Below, one piece after another: positions 41,300 through 49,970 of a stretch of 62,820 bases of DNA. Source of the stretch: Rhodospirillales bacterium (GTDB lineage Bacteria; Pseudomonadota; Alphaproteobacteria; Rhodospirillales; Shumkoniaceae); contig JANQJG010000169.1 of the NCBI GenBank assembly GCA_028281785.1, forward strand, positions 1 to 62,820, read 5' to 3'. Made by a program: the position numbers and the translations under genes. A model generated the notes under the pieces. The model ran no database searches and was not told where the DNA came from. It saw only the letters and a program-made list of their open reading frames with translations. Each line of letters starts with the position of its first letter. Position 1 is the first letter of the stretch.

Positions 41300-42061
41300 A
41301 TGTTGAAGCCTCCCCCCGCCCTCGCCTCCTTCGGCTCGGAGCTGAACACCGCCGTCATCGGGGCCACGGGCGGGATCGGCCGGGCCTTCGTGGATCATCT
41401 CGCGGCCTGCCCCGCCATCTCCAGACTGTTCATGCTGTCGCGTTCGAGGCCTCCGGGTGATCACGCCCAGGCCGACTGGCTGCGCCTCGATCTCGAAAGC
41501 GAGGAGACCATCGCCGAGGCGGCGGCCGCCATCAAACGATCGGCCGGCGATCTCCATCTCGTGATCGTCGCCAGCGGCATCCTCCATGACGGAGACCGTG
41601 TCCAGCCCGAGAAGTCCTGGCGGGCGCTCGACGCCTCCGCTATGGAGACCGCCTTCCGCCTCAACGCCATCGGTCCGGCGGTGATCGCCAAGCATGTCCT
41701 GCCGCTGCTCGCGAAAGGCCGGAAATCGGCCTTCGCCGCGCTATCCGCCCGCGTCGGCAGCATCGGGGACAACCGGCTCGGCGGCTGGCATGCCTACCGC
41801 GCCTCGAAGGCGGCCCTCAACATGCTGATCAAGACGCTCTCGGTCGAGCTCGCCTATCGCAACCCGACCGCCCTCTGCGTCGCCCTCCATCCCGGGACCG
41901 TGGATACCGCGCTCTCCAAGCCCTTCCAGGGCGGCGTGCCCGAGGAAAAGCTGTTCTCCCCGGCCCGCTCTGCGCGCCATCTCCTCGCCGTCCTCGACCG
42001 CCTGAGCCCGGAGGACACCGGCCACCTCTTCGCGTGGGATGGCAAGAAAATCCCGTTCTGA
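41300..42061 (+). CDS. SDR-family oxidoreductase (CsgA-like)
   Basis: About 253 residues from ATG 41300 (GTG 41297 is possible). Classical SDR. Seen: cofactor loop AVIGATGGIGRAFVDHL, Asn of the NxxG position in RLNAIGPAVIAKH, ALSARVGSIG with the catalytic Ser region, YRASKAAL giving Tyr-x-x-x-Lys, and HPGTVDTALSKPF, typical of short CsgA/C-factor-type SDRs. The C-terminus FAWDGKKIPF also occurs in that group. Substrate unknown. No operon partner. Confidence 0.9.
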   Translation: MLKPPPALASFGSELNTAVIGATGGIGRAFVDHLAACPAISRLFMLSRSRPPGDHAQADWLRLDLESEETIAEAAAAIKRSAGDLHLVIVASGILHDGDRVQPEKSWRALDASAMETAFRLNAIGPAVIAKHVLPLLAKGRKSAFAALSARVGSIGDNRLGGWHAYRASKAALNMLIKTLSVELAYRNPTALCVALHPGTVDTALSKPFQGGVPEEKLFSPARSARHLLAVLDRLSPEDTGHLFAWDGKKIPF

Positions 42062-42559
42062 GTTGAATAATTGATAGAACCTGTTCGTCAAAGCTGCGTC
42101 ACATATGATCACACGGGCTTTATGGGTGCCCTAAAGGTCACCGACAAACCAATTGGGTTTCAGCTTCGAAAATACTCCTAATAATCTGATTTTATTAGCA
42201 TTTTCCCGCCACTCTTCCTGAATCGATTTACGAATCCTAAAGAATCCTCGATTACAAAAATCGGGGGTGTTGACGCCTCCGTTGCGGCTTCACGGCGTCG
42301 GTGGCGACGTCATCCAGATAGCCGAAGCGCAGAGTGTGCTTTGGAGAACAATATGAGCGATGTGACCGATCGGGACGCTCAAAGCCGTAAGGCGCCCTGG
42401 TCTCGCGACGGCGGTACATTGTCCGACCTCCCGTGGTGGGATTAGCCCAGAAACACAAGTGTTGAACAGGAATGCCTTGCAAGTCGAACCCTTCCGACAC
42501 GAATTCGATGCGACTTGAAATGTCCCAGTATCCAACTTGGGAAATCTTGGGTAAAGTAA
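42062..42559. other. intergenic region at the edge of a low-GC block
   Basis: No gene that I can support. Base composition falls from here to about 45.6 kb. Reverse-strand frames at 42252-42535 have some coding look (LRFGYLDDVATDAVKPQRRR) but no recognised family and no start site. They may be remnants of a mobile element. Confidence 0.4.
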
Positions 42560-43930
42560 ATGGAACGATCTATACCGCTATGGTTTTTCCTTCTCTGTCT
42601 CCTCTTATGGCTTCTTTTAACGGTGGCATATGGCTGGAAGGTAAAATCGACACTTGCCGACATTGATAGTAGTGGAATACTAGGAAGGACGGCGGTTGGA
42701 ATCGCATCATTTCCAACTACAGCAAAGACAGTTTTGCGAGAAGTCGCCGGCTACACCTCAGGGAACTACAAAGACGAATCGATCCGGGTGAAGCGCGAAG
42801 AAAAGGCCGATTACTCAAGGTTTACGCCCATTTCAGCGAGTTCTGGAATCGATGTAAAAGGCCTTATCATGCGGACCAATCCGGCGAAGATGGCCAAAGG
42901 ATGGAGAGTTCTAGTCGGTGCCTTTACAATAAACGATGAAATAGAGAATGCGGCTCTTCTAATATCACCCGATCTTAAGATCGTCAAAAAGTGGATTCTT
43001 GGCGAAATCCCGGTCGGTGATTTAGAACCCCGACCAAAACATCGGAAGTTTGTTCACGGAATGGAGGTTCTTAACGACGGCTCCCTGATCTTCACCTTCG
43101 ATGGCAGTATATCGCTGCAGCGGATCAATGCTTGCGGAGAACGCCTATGGACGACCGCCGGTGATTTTCATCACGCCGTGACTCTTGACGATACTGGCGA
43201 GACGGTCTGGACGCTCAGAGCAGCAAGCACCATCGTTCAAGTGGGGATCAAAGACGGCTCTATACTTCGACAGATTTCCATGGATGACGTGATCGAGAAG
43301 AACCCGATGATTGACATCCTCGAAATCCGTCGCCTGCATTTGAATGATCTGGGTGTGAACAGCCGCAACACTGCTGGAGAATGGATGGCCGAGCAGTTTC
43401 ACTTCAATGACGTTGATCCCCTTCCGACAGCCTTTGCCGATCGGTTCGAGAGATTCGGTGCCGGCGATCTTCTACTCAGTGCCCGATCCCTGAACTTGGT
43501 CTTCATCCTAGATCCCGAAACGCTTGAGATTAAGTGGTGGCGGATTGGAACAGTGCAACGCCAGCATGATCCCGACTGGCTTGCCAACGGTGAGATCATG
43601 GTTTTTAACAACCGAATGAGTCGCGATTTCAGTGAAATCATCTCGATTGATCCCGATACCCTCGAACGGACTACGATGTTCGATGGCAGGAAGAACGATT
43701 TTTACACCCGAATCCGCGGCAAAAATCAAATTCTCGATGACGGGACGCTCATCGTAACAAGCCCGCAGCAAGGCCGTGCCTTTGAGGTCAATCGCGACGG
43801 CACTGTCGCGTTTGAAATTGTGAACACGAAGCCTGGAAGTAACACCATGAACTACGTCATTTCGGAAATGAAATGGTTGTCTCCCGACTTTTTTGGTGTA
43901 GGGAAGTGGAAATGTTTGCCAAACAGCTAG
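42560..43930 (+). CDS. arylsulfotransferase (ASST) family membrane protein
   Basis: A 456-residue protein with one N-terminal membrane anchor (LWFFLLCLLLWLLLTVAYGW) and a large periplasmic beta-propeller domain of the ASST family. Seen: KFVHGMEVLNDGSLIFTFD, DFHHAVTLDDTGETVW, FHFNDVDPLP, QRQHDPDWLANGEIMVFNN; these hold the conserved His, Asp and Asn residues of the propeller. Classical ASST enzymes transfer sulfate from phenolic sulfate esters to another phenol without PAPS. First gene of a four-gene coupled operon whose last gene is a PAPS-type sulfotransferase. Lower GC than the surrounding chromosome. Confidence 0.87.
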   Translation: MERSIPLWFFLLCLLLWLLLTVAYGWKVKSTLADIDSSGILGRTAVGIASFPTTAKTVLREVAGYTSGNYKDESIRVKREEKADYSRFTPISASSGIDVKGLIMRTNPAKMAKGWRVLVGAFTINDEIENAALLISPDLKIVKKWILGEIPVGDLEPRPKHRKFVHGMEVLNDGSLIFTFDGSISLQRINACGERLWTTAGDFHHAVTLDDTGETVWTLRAASTIVQVGIKDGSILRQISMDDVIEKNPMIDILEIRRLHLNDLGVNSRNTAGEWMAEQFHFNDVDPLPTAFADRFERFGAGDLLLSARSLNLVFILDPETLEIKWWRIGTVQRQHDPDWLANGEIMVFNNRMSRDFSEIISIDPDTLERTTMFDGRKNDFYTRIRGKNQILDDGTLIVTSPQQGRAFEVNRDGTVAFEIVNTKPGSNTMNYVISEMKWLSPDFFGVGKWKCLPNS

Positions 43931-44166
43931 CTATCTTTCTCACGGTGCCACTCATCTTCGTCGCGTCGCCGGCATACGCCTATATCGGCCCAGGAGCGGG
44001 AGCGGGCACGATAGCCGTGGTGCTCGGGATACTCGCTTCGATCTTAATGGCCTTTTTCGCGATCCTTTGGTACCCGGTAAAGCGGGTGGTGAAAAAACGC
44101 AGAGCGGCTAAGCAAGTAGCTGAGGATTTGCATTCAGAAGCGACGGGGAGCCCTGGTAGCTCTTGA
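43912..44166 (+). CDS. small exported membrane protein with YIGPGAGAG motif
   Basis: 84 residues. Signal peptide ending in PAYA, then YIGPGAGAGTIAVVLGILAS, a membrane helix through WYPVKRVVKKRRAAK, and a charged tail. This Gly-rich motif recurs in small proteins beside polysaccharide and sulfotransferase genes. The ATG lies 19 nt inside the ASST gene, and its stop overlaps the next TTG start, so it is translated in the same operon. Function unknown; a role as a subunit or scaffold of the membrane sulfotransfer complex is inferred. Confidence 0.75.
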   Translation: MFAKQLAIFLTVPLIFVASPAYAYIGPGAGAGTIAVVLGILASILMAFFAILWYPVKRVVKKRRAAKQVAEDLHSEATGSPGSS

Positions 44167-44540
44167 ATTGGCTCCTCACAGCGATCCTCTGCCTCTTGCT
44201 CGCGGAACTTGTTCTCCGCCTTCCCTTCGGCGCCGCCGTTATAGATGTGAGCAGATCCGGCCGCAAAGCCGTTCATGTTGTTCGGACGAAAGCCGTCTCT
44301 GACCACTGGAAGGAGAAAGCGCTGGCTGCCTATGCGCAGACGACATTTCTCTCTTCGATTAAGCTTGCCGGGCTCTTGACCGTTCTTTTCACTGTTGCGG
44401 TCGTTCTGGTTGTGGCTTTCGAACAGAGCTCCAGAGGATTTAATAGATTCATAGTAAGCTGGCATGGAATCGGGTTCAGCGTTATCTTTGCAAGTCTTTA
44501 TCTGACAGCACGAAAGTCGATTGTACGTGGTCGCATATAG
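44163..44540 (+). CDS. membrane protein of the sulfotransferase operon
   Basis: 125 residues from TTG 44163, which overlaps the stop of the preceding gene. Seen: N-terminal helix NWLLTAILCLLLAELVLRLP, an amphipathic middle (KAVSDHWKEKALAAYAQ), then two more membrane helices (FTVAVVLVVAF, FSVIFASLYLTA) and a basic C-terminus. No family recognised. Its 3' end overlaps the sulfotransferase gene by 20 nt. Position suggests it serves the sulfotransferases. Confidence 0.7.
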   Translation: MNWLLTAILCLLLAELVLRLPFGAAVIDVSRSGRKAVHVVRTKAVSDHWKEKALAAYAQTTFLSSIKLAGLLTVLFTVAVVLVVAFEQSSRGFNRFIVSWHGIGFSVIFASLYLTARKSIVRGRI

Positions 44541-45582
44541 TTTTCTGGAGCGGACTTTACATCGGCTCGCCTTGCACGCTACGCCGATTGCTGAATTGAG
44601 TTTCAGTATGGATCAGAGAACCGTTGTAACTGATCCTGAAGACATCGTTGGGGAGCGCCATGTTTTTGTTTCGGGCCTCGCGCGGGCTGGCACAACGGTC
44701 CTGATGCGCCGCTTCTATGCTACAAATCTCTATTGTTCCCTAACCTATCGAGACATGCCCTTCGTACTTGCTCCCAATCTCTGGCGCAAACTTGCGTGTT
44801 TATCAAAGCGCACCGTAGCGGCGACGACCGAGCGCGCCCATGGTGACCGCATCATGGTAGATGTTGATAGCCCAGAGGGCCTTGAAGAAGTTTTTTGGCG
44901 AGTATTCACCGGCGATACCTACATCGAAAGAAAGCGGCTCAAGCCGCATTTACCGGACTCGGAAACGCGGTGGAAATACGTCTGCTATATCAATGCAATT
45001 CTGAACGCGAAGGATGGGCGCGTGTCACGCTATCTGTCTAAGAACAATAATAATATATTGCGTTTAAATACTATCCGTCATGTCTTTCCTCGTGCACTCA
45101 TTCTGATTCCCTTTCGCGAACCGTTATCTCACGCTGGATCCCTGTTGCGACAACATCGCAATTTCGTGAAAGCACAGGAGAATGACCGATTCGTTAGGTC
45201 CTATATGACGTGGCTCGTGCATCATGAGTTCGGCCTCGACCATCGACCGTTTCGATTTGACGAGGACTGTGCGACTCAAGCGTATACGTATCGGACCGAC
45301 ATGATTGATTACTGGCTGGAGTTGTGGTGCGCAACCTACGGATGGCTGGAATATGCAGCACCGAAAGATGCTATTTTCGTGTGCTATGAAGACCTTTGCA
45401 GTTGCACAGATGTCTGGTTACATCTCGCTAAAATTTCCGGTATTTCGAATGAATGTGAAGAATATGATCCCTTCATCTTGAGTGATGCGATCGCAGAAGA
45501 AGCAAACGAAGTGAAATTAGTTGAGCAAGCGTCTTGCATCTATGATCGCCTTACAAATAAGGCGCGAGCGGTGCTTTACTGA
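44521..45582 (+). CDS. PAPS-dependent sulfotransferase family protein
   Basis: A 353-residue protein; TTG 44521 lies inside the preceding gene, and an ATG at 44608 is an alternative. Seen: the 5'-phosphosulfate-binding loop VSGLARAGTTVLMRRF near residue 51 and the 3'-phosphate site LIPFREPLSHAGSLLRQH near residue 197, where Arg and Ser are the expected PAPS contacts, plus KYVCYINAIL. Cytosolic type transferring sulfate from PAPS to a glycan, lipid or phenol. Last gene of the coupled operon that starts with ASST, so PAPS-dependent and PAPS-independent sulfate transfer are co-expressed. Acceptor unknown. Confidence 0.87.
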   Translation: MYVVAYSFLERTLHRLALHATPIAELSFSMDQRTVVTDPEDIVGERHVFVSGLARAGTTVLMRRFYATNLYCSLTYRDMPFVLAPNLWRKLACLSKRTVAATTERAHGDRIMVDVDSPEGLEEVFWRVFTGDTYIERKRLKPHLPDSETRWKYVCYINAILNAKDGRVSRYLSKNNNNILRLNTIRHVFPRALILIPFREPLSHAGSLLRQHRNFVKAQENDRFVRSYMTWLVHHEFGLDHRPFRFDEDCATQAYTYRTDMIDYWLELWCATYGWLEYAAPKDAIFVCYEDLCSCTDVWLHLAKISGISNECEEYDPFILSDAIAEEANEVKLVEQASCIYDRLTNKARAVLY

Positions 45583-45835
45583 GATTCAAAAAAGTACTTT
45601 ATATAGAGCAGGAAATACTTCTTTTTTCATAATCCCCCCGTGATTCCAATCGGGATCATGCTGACGGTCCCACGCCGCTAAGCGTGACTACTGTGTCCTG
45701 AGCGCGTCCGGGTCGAGGATGAGTACGAGGTCGATTATACGAGAGCGGATCAGAAAATCGCGGTTGCTCGATGCTTAAGGCCAGCGCTCGACCGTCTTGG
45801 GGCGGGCACCCAGCGCAAACAGACACCTACCTGTC

Positions 45836-47425
45836 CTACAAAACCTTGTAGAGCGTGAAGTATGACCCGCTGTGGGTCGGTGCGAGCAGGTGTGGCAGCG
45901 GGTTCCTCGGTGCGCCGAAATCCAACATGAGAACGTAGTCGAAGCTCGCCGGCCAGTCGGCAAATCTGTCTTGGAACGCGTGAAACGGTTGCGTTCGCAA
46001 TAGCTCATCCCGCGACTCGGCATTGACGGCCAGCACCAATCTGTCAATGGGCAGGGGTGTCATATGGGGAACGTCTTGCCGGGCATAGGCAGGCTGAACC
46101 GACAACGGTTGTCGCCCCTCGGCAGTGAAGATGCTCGGCAGGAAGACCGGCCGTTCCAGGAGGAGGAGCGCTGGCGCATGATAGAAGACCCTGTGGTACG
46201 GTGTGGGCGCGACTCGATCTACATCGGACCAATCTTCCACGGCGGGTAGGATTCTTGAACCGGGTTCAACGCTCCGGGCCGCGGTTCGCATCTCCGAATA
46301 CATCCGGTCGTAGTCGATCCAGTGTAGGGTGATCGTCGCCATTCGTGTCACGAACAACAACAATCCGATGGTCGCCAGCGCGAGGGCTTTGGGCCGATCA
46401 AGGCTGATTCGGCTTCCCGCGATCAACAGAAGGACCAACGGGACGGCCAGTCGGAAGCCATTGCCGAAATTGCCGAGCGTCCAGGTCGGCACCAGAAGTA
46501 CCGCCAAGCCAAGCGCCGCGACGGGCATCAGGAGCACTGCGGCGAATCTGATCCCCCGCCCACGAACGACAAAAAACAGCAATAATACGAATGCGGCAAA
46601 AAAAGCGAAATCCAACGCCTGCTCGTAAAAGAGGGCGGGGACGACAAGCGCCTTAAACTTCCGCGAGAGGTCGTAGTAGAAGTCCGGAGTGCCCGGCATC
46701 GAAGGCACGACGGTGAGCATGAGAACCAAAGGCGGGAGGCACTGACCGACGACAAGACACACCTGCCGAAGCAATTCGCCGGGCGAGCGCGTCTCCGACC
46801 GCAGCCAGCGTCCCAACTCGTAACCGGCAACGCACAAGCCATAGGTGGCGAAGGCCCCGAGATGGCTTACGAAGATGGCAACGGTCCCGAGAGCCGCAAG
46901 CCCGAGCCTTCGCGGCCACGGCCATCCGTCGGACGCGATCCAGAACGCGAAGAGCAGCAGAAAAAGGCCGACACCGAACAGATAGTTGAGAAACCCGTAG
47001 GCAAAGACATAGTTGTACAGAACCAGGTAGACGACGAGCGTCGACCACCCGACACGGCCGTGGAGGACCCGACTGAGCGCAACCACGCCCGCGACATTGA
47101 CGACCAAGGTCATGGCGATGAAGACCTTGCCCGCGGTGAGGATCCCGATCAGTTTGCCCATCGGCGGAACCAACAGGTCCATGGCCAGGTTGGGAAGCAC
47201 CGCCCATTGGACCGCGTAGATTTCTTGCAGCTCCGGTGAGCCGCCCAGCTCAGCCAGAACCCGCATCCGCGCCAGGTGGTTGGGATAGTCGACAAGCGCC
47301 GGCACGTCGACAACGAACAGGGGCGCGATCACGGCCAGCAAGGCGGCGCAATGGCTCAGCACGACGGAATGCTGGGCAGCAAACGCGCGTATGCCGGCAC
47401 TTCCCTTAAGGAGCCCTACTCCCAC
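45836..47425 (-). CDS. polytopic membrane protein, GT-C glycosyltransferase-like
   Basis: A 529-residue protein with about 10-12 membrane segments. Seen: N-terminal VVDVPALVDYPNHLARM, with an Asp-Tyr-Pro-Asn-His motif in the first extracytoplasmic loop, as in polyprenol-dependent GT-C enzymes that have an acidic residue there; then YNYVFAYGFLNYLFGVGLFL and a C-terminal soluble tail of about 120 residues. A glycosyltransferase role is inferred from topology only. It converges with the sulfotransferase operon, with about 250 nt between that holds no gene. Confidence 0.65.
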   Translation of the reverse strand: MGVGLLKGSAGIRAFAAQHSVVLSHCAALLAVIAPLFVVDVPALVDYPNHLARMRVLAELGGSPELQEIYAVQWAVLPNLAMDLLVPPMGKLIGILTAGKVFIAMTLVVNVAGVVALSRVLHGRVGWSTLVVYLVLYNYVFAYGFLNYLFGVGLFLLLFAFWIASDGWPWPRRLGLAALGTVAIFVSHLGAFATYGLCVAGYELGRWLRSETRSPGELLRQVCLVVGQCLPPLVLMLTVVPSMPGTPDFYYDLSRKFKALVVPALFYEQALDFAFFAAFVLLLFFVVRGRGIRFAAVLLMPVAALGLAVLLVPTWTLGNFGNGFRLAVPLVLLLIAGSRISLDRPKALALATIGLLLFVTRMATITLHWIDYDRMYSEMRTAARSVEPGSRILPAVEDWSDVDRVAPTPYHRVFYHAPALLLLERPVFLPSIFTAEGRQPLSVQPAYARQDVPHMTPLPIDRLVLAVNAESRDELLRTQPFHAFQDRFADWPASFDYVLMLDFGAPRNPLPHLLAPTHSGSYFTLYKVL

Positions 47426-47729
47426 TGTTAAACCGACTCTGCCTATGACATCAAATGACGGCCATATGAAAGAATGGCTGCCTCAATCTGGGATTGATCG
47501 GGTATTGCAGGGTAGCCGCAGAACCCTAATGAATGGTGGACGCCTCGATATTCAGGGTGAGCCGACCCCGCCCCAATCCTTGTCCGTCCCGCCTCACCGT
47601 CCCGATCTCCCATGAAATTGCCCTGATGCGCCCGGGCGTCCCCCGGCCTATAATCGGCCTTACGGATGTGTGTGGCGGCCGGGCGCCGGGGCCTATGCCG
47701 GGTCGCATCCAGGAGAATTCGGCCGGCCG
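47426..47729. other. divergent intergenic region, no gene seen
   Basis: The stretch separates the membrane protein from the PleD-like gene. Overlapping reverse-strand frames at 47526-48425 are shadows of the PleD-like gene. An AGGAG at 47711-47715 lies 14 nt before the chosen ATG. No promoter box is clear. Confidence 0.4.
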
Positions 47730-49070
47730 ATGTTTCAGCTCGCCAATGTCCTTGTTGCCGTCGACGACCGGGCGCGCATGGCGCCCGTCCTGTCTTTGCT
47801 GCGGCGGCAGAAATGCGAGGTCCGAACCTGCGACGGCGGCGAGGAGGCGCTGGGCGAGGCGCGCCGAGCGGCGCCGGATCTCGCGGTCGTCGATGTCGGC
47901 GGCGACCGCTTCGATGGGTTCGCCCTCGCCGAGCAGCTTGCGGGCAAGGAGGAGACCTCGGCCCTGCCCGTGGTGCTGACGGCGGAGCGGGATTCGCCGG
48001 ATCTGTTCCGCTCGGCCGCCGATGCCGGCGCGCAGGAGTTGCTGGTACCGCCTTGGGACGCGTCGGACGTCCTGCATCGGCTCCATCCCCTGTTCCGGAT
48101 TTCGACGCAACGCGCGGAGCTTGCCTGCCGGTTGGCCCTGGCACGGGAAAGGGGCTTGATCTCTCGGGACAGGGAGTCCGCCGCGGGTGACACGCGGCCG
48201 CCGAACGTGCTGGCCGTTGGCCCGTCCCGGCGGGGGCAGCTCTATCTCAACGAATCCCTGGGAGCGCGGTGCCGGCAGAACTGGTGCGAGAGCGCCAAGG
48301 AGGCTCAGGCGATGTTGGGCGGCGGCGATTTCGACGCCGTCGTCCTGTCGACGGATTCCGAAGAGCAGGCCGGCGAAGCGCTTGAGCTCTGCGCGATGAT
48401 ACGGGCCAATCGCCGCATGTATCATCTGCCGATCCTCATCCTCGCCGCGCCGAAATGCCTTCCCGATGTCGCCGAGCCCTATGTCCGCGGCGCCAGCCGC
48501 GTGCTTCGCCTGCCGGTGACGGCGGAGGCGTTCGCCTTCACCCTCGAATCACTCATATCCCGCCGCTGGCGGTTGCTGCGCCGGCTGCGGGAGGTCATCG
48601 AAACCACCCGTACAGAGACGACCTGCGACGCCCTCACCGGGGTTTATGATCTGGCGTTTCTCACGGCGTATCTCGGGGTGCGCGTCGCCGCGGCGCGGCC
48701 CAGACGCAGATATCTCAGCCTCATTCTCCTCTCCGTGCCGGACGTCGTCTCGGTTCGCGAAGCCTTCGGGGATGCCGCCGGCGATCATCTGATGCGCCAG
48801 ATCGCCCGCTGGGTCGACGAGCTGGTGCGGCTTGAGGATTTGACCGCGCGCACCGGCCCCGAAGAGCTTTGCGTCGCCCTTCCGGACACGCCCCTGCCGG
48901 AAGCCGAGGCGGCCGTTCACCGCGTCGCGGGGGTCCTTCGGCGAACGGAATTCGCGGTCGACGGCGTCTTTCGTCCGATGCCCGTCACGGTCGCCAGTTC
49001 GCTGACGGAACTGACGCCGGACGATACCGTCGACGACCTGCTGGCACGGGCGCGGGCCAACCTGCGGTAA
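47730..49070 (+). CDS. PleD-like response regulator with degenerate second REC and GGDEF domains
   Basis: 446 residues from ATG 47730. REC1 (about 1-125) keeps VVDVGGDRFDG, where the Asp aligns with the phospho-acceptor. REC2 (about 155-285) has VVLSTDSEEQAG, lacking the acceptor Asp. The C-terminal GGDEF-family domain (about 300-446) has DALTGVYDLAFLTAYL, then RTGPEELCVAL in place of RxGGEEF; Pro replaces the second Gly. By family rules the cyclase is probably inactive or weak, and it may be a c-di-GMP or partner-binding module. The order REC-REC-GGDEF is that of PleD. No kinase next to it; the DsbA-family gene follows after 23 nt. Confidence 0.87.
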   Translation: MFQLANVLVAVDDRARMAPVLSLLRRQKCEVRTCDGGEEALGEARRAAPDLAVVDVGGDRFDGFALAEQLAGKEETSALPVVLTAERDSPDLFRSAADAGAQELLVPPWDASDVLHRLHPLFRISTQRAELACRLALARERGLISRDRESAAGDTRPPNVLAVGPSRRGQLYLNESLGARCRQNWCESAKEAQAMLGGGDFDAVVLSTDSEEQAGEALELCAMIRANRRMYHLPILILAAPKCLPDVAEPYVRGASRVLRLPVTAEAFAFTLESLISRRWRLLRRLREVIETTRTETTCDALTGVYDLAFLTAYLGVRVAAARPRRRYLSLILLSVPDVVSVREAFGDAAGDHLMRQIARWVDELVRLEDLTARTGPEELCVALPDTPLPEAEAAVHRVAGVLRRTEFAVDGVFRPMPVTVASSLTELTPDDTVDDLLARARANLR

Positions 49071-49093
49071 ACGGACAGTCAGGGGACCCGAAC

Positions 49094-49753
49094 ATGCGCA
49101 TCGACATCGTTTTCGATACGGTCTGCCCCTGGTGCTATGTCGGCAAGCGCCGCCTGGAGGAAGCGCTGGCGCTGCGCCCCGGGCGGCCTGTGACCCGTCG
49201 CTGGCGGCCCTTTCTGCTGAATCCGCAAATGCCGCCCGATGGCATGGACCGCAACACCTATCTGATCCGCAAGTTCGGCAGCGAGGCCCGGATTAAGCGC
49301 GTCTACGGCGCCATCAGCGATGCCGGGCAGTCGGTCGAGATCTCTTTCGCCTTCGATCGAATCCAACGGACGCCGAACTCGGTGAACTCGCATCGTCTTG
49401 TCCGCTTCGCCGACAACGAGGGACGGGCCGACGACGCCGTCGAGGCGCTGTTCCACGCCTATTTCCTCCAGGGCCGTAACATCGGGGACGGCGGGGTCCT
49501 GATCGAGATCGGAGCCGATCTCGGCCTCGATACCGAGGCCCTGGCCGCCTATCTGAACAGCGATCAGGACGTCACCTTCGTCTACGAGGAGAACCTGCGC
49601 GCCCATCGGCAGGGAATCAACAGCGTCCCCTCCTATCTGTTCGACGGGCAGATGGCGATCTCCGGCGCCCATGATCCGCAGGTCCTGGCGCGCATGCTCG
49701 ATGTCGCCTGGGCGAGGACCATTGAAGACACCTCACGAACCTCCGCCGCGTGA
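49094..49753 (+). CDS. DsbA-family (FrnE/HCCA isomerase-like) thioredoxin-fold protein
   Basis: A 219-residue protein; ATG 49094 has AGGGG 7 nt upstream. Seen: CPWC in DTVCPWCYVGKRRLEEAL near residue 11, RWRPFLLNPQMPPDGMDR, QGRNIGDGGVL, and the cis-Pro loop GINSVPSYLFDG, the hallmark of the FrnE/2-hydroxychromene-2-carboxylate isomerase type of the DsbA superfamily. No signal peptide, so cytosolic. Role in disulfide exchange or detoxification is typical, not proven. Follows the PleD-like gene by 23 nt. Confidence 0.92.
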   Translation: MRIDIVFDTVCPWCYVGKRRLEEALALRPGRPVTRRWRPFLLNPQMPPDGMDRNTYLIRKFGSEARIKRVYGAISDAGQSVEISFAFDRIQRTPNSVNSHRLVRFADNEGRADDAVEALFHAYFLQGRNIGDGGVLIEIGADLGLDTEALAAYLNSDQDVTFVYEENLRAHRQGINSVPSYLFDGQMAISGAHDPQVLARMLDVAWARTIEDTSRTSAA

Positions 49754-49864
49754 GGGTCGCAATCGCGTGAAGCAGCCTGCCCCCATGTAGCCACTGCACC
49801 CAGACCGTCGCGGTCGGGCGTGTGATACCATCCAGCGTTTGAAGCGACAAACCGGATCGTCGGC

Positions 49865-49942
49865 CCTCGTGCTTCGACGAAGCTCAGCATGAGGGCCTCA
49901 TCCTGAGCAAAGTCGAAGGATGAGCCTGGTCGAAGCACGAGG
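49865..49942. repeat. nested palindrome of repeat family R3
   Basis: CCTCGTGCTTCGAC (49865-49878) and its exact complement GTCGAAGCACGAGG (49929-49942), with further internal pairing between GAGGGCCTCATCCTGAG and TCGAAGGATGAGC. Lies between the DsbA-family gene and the end of mfd. Confidence 0.85.
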
Positions 49943-49970
49943 TCAATCACAGACTAACTTCTTCGAGACC

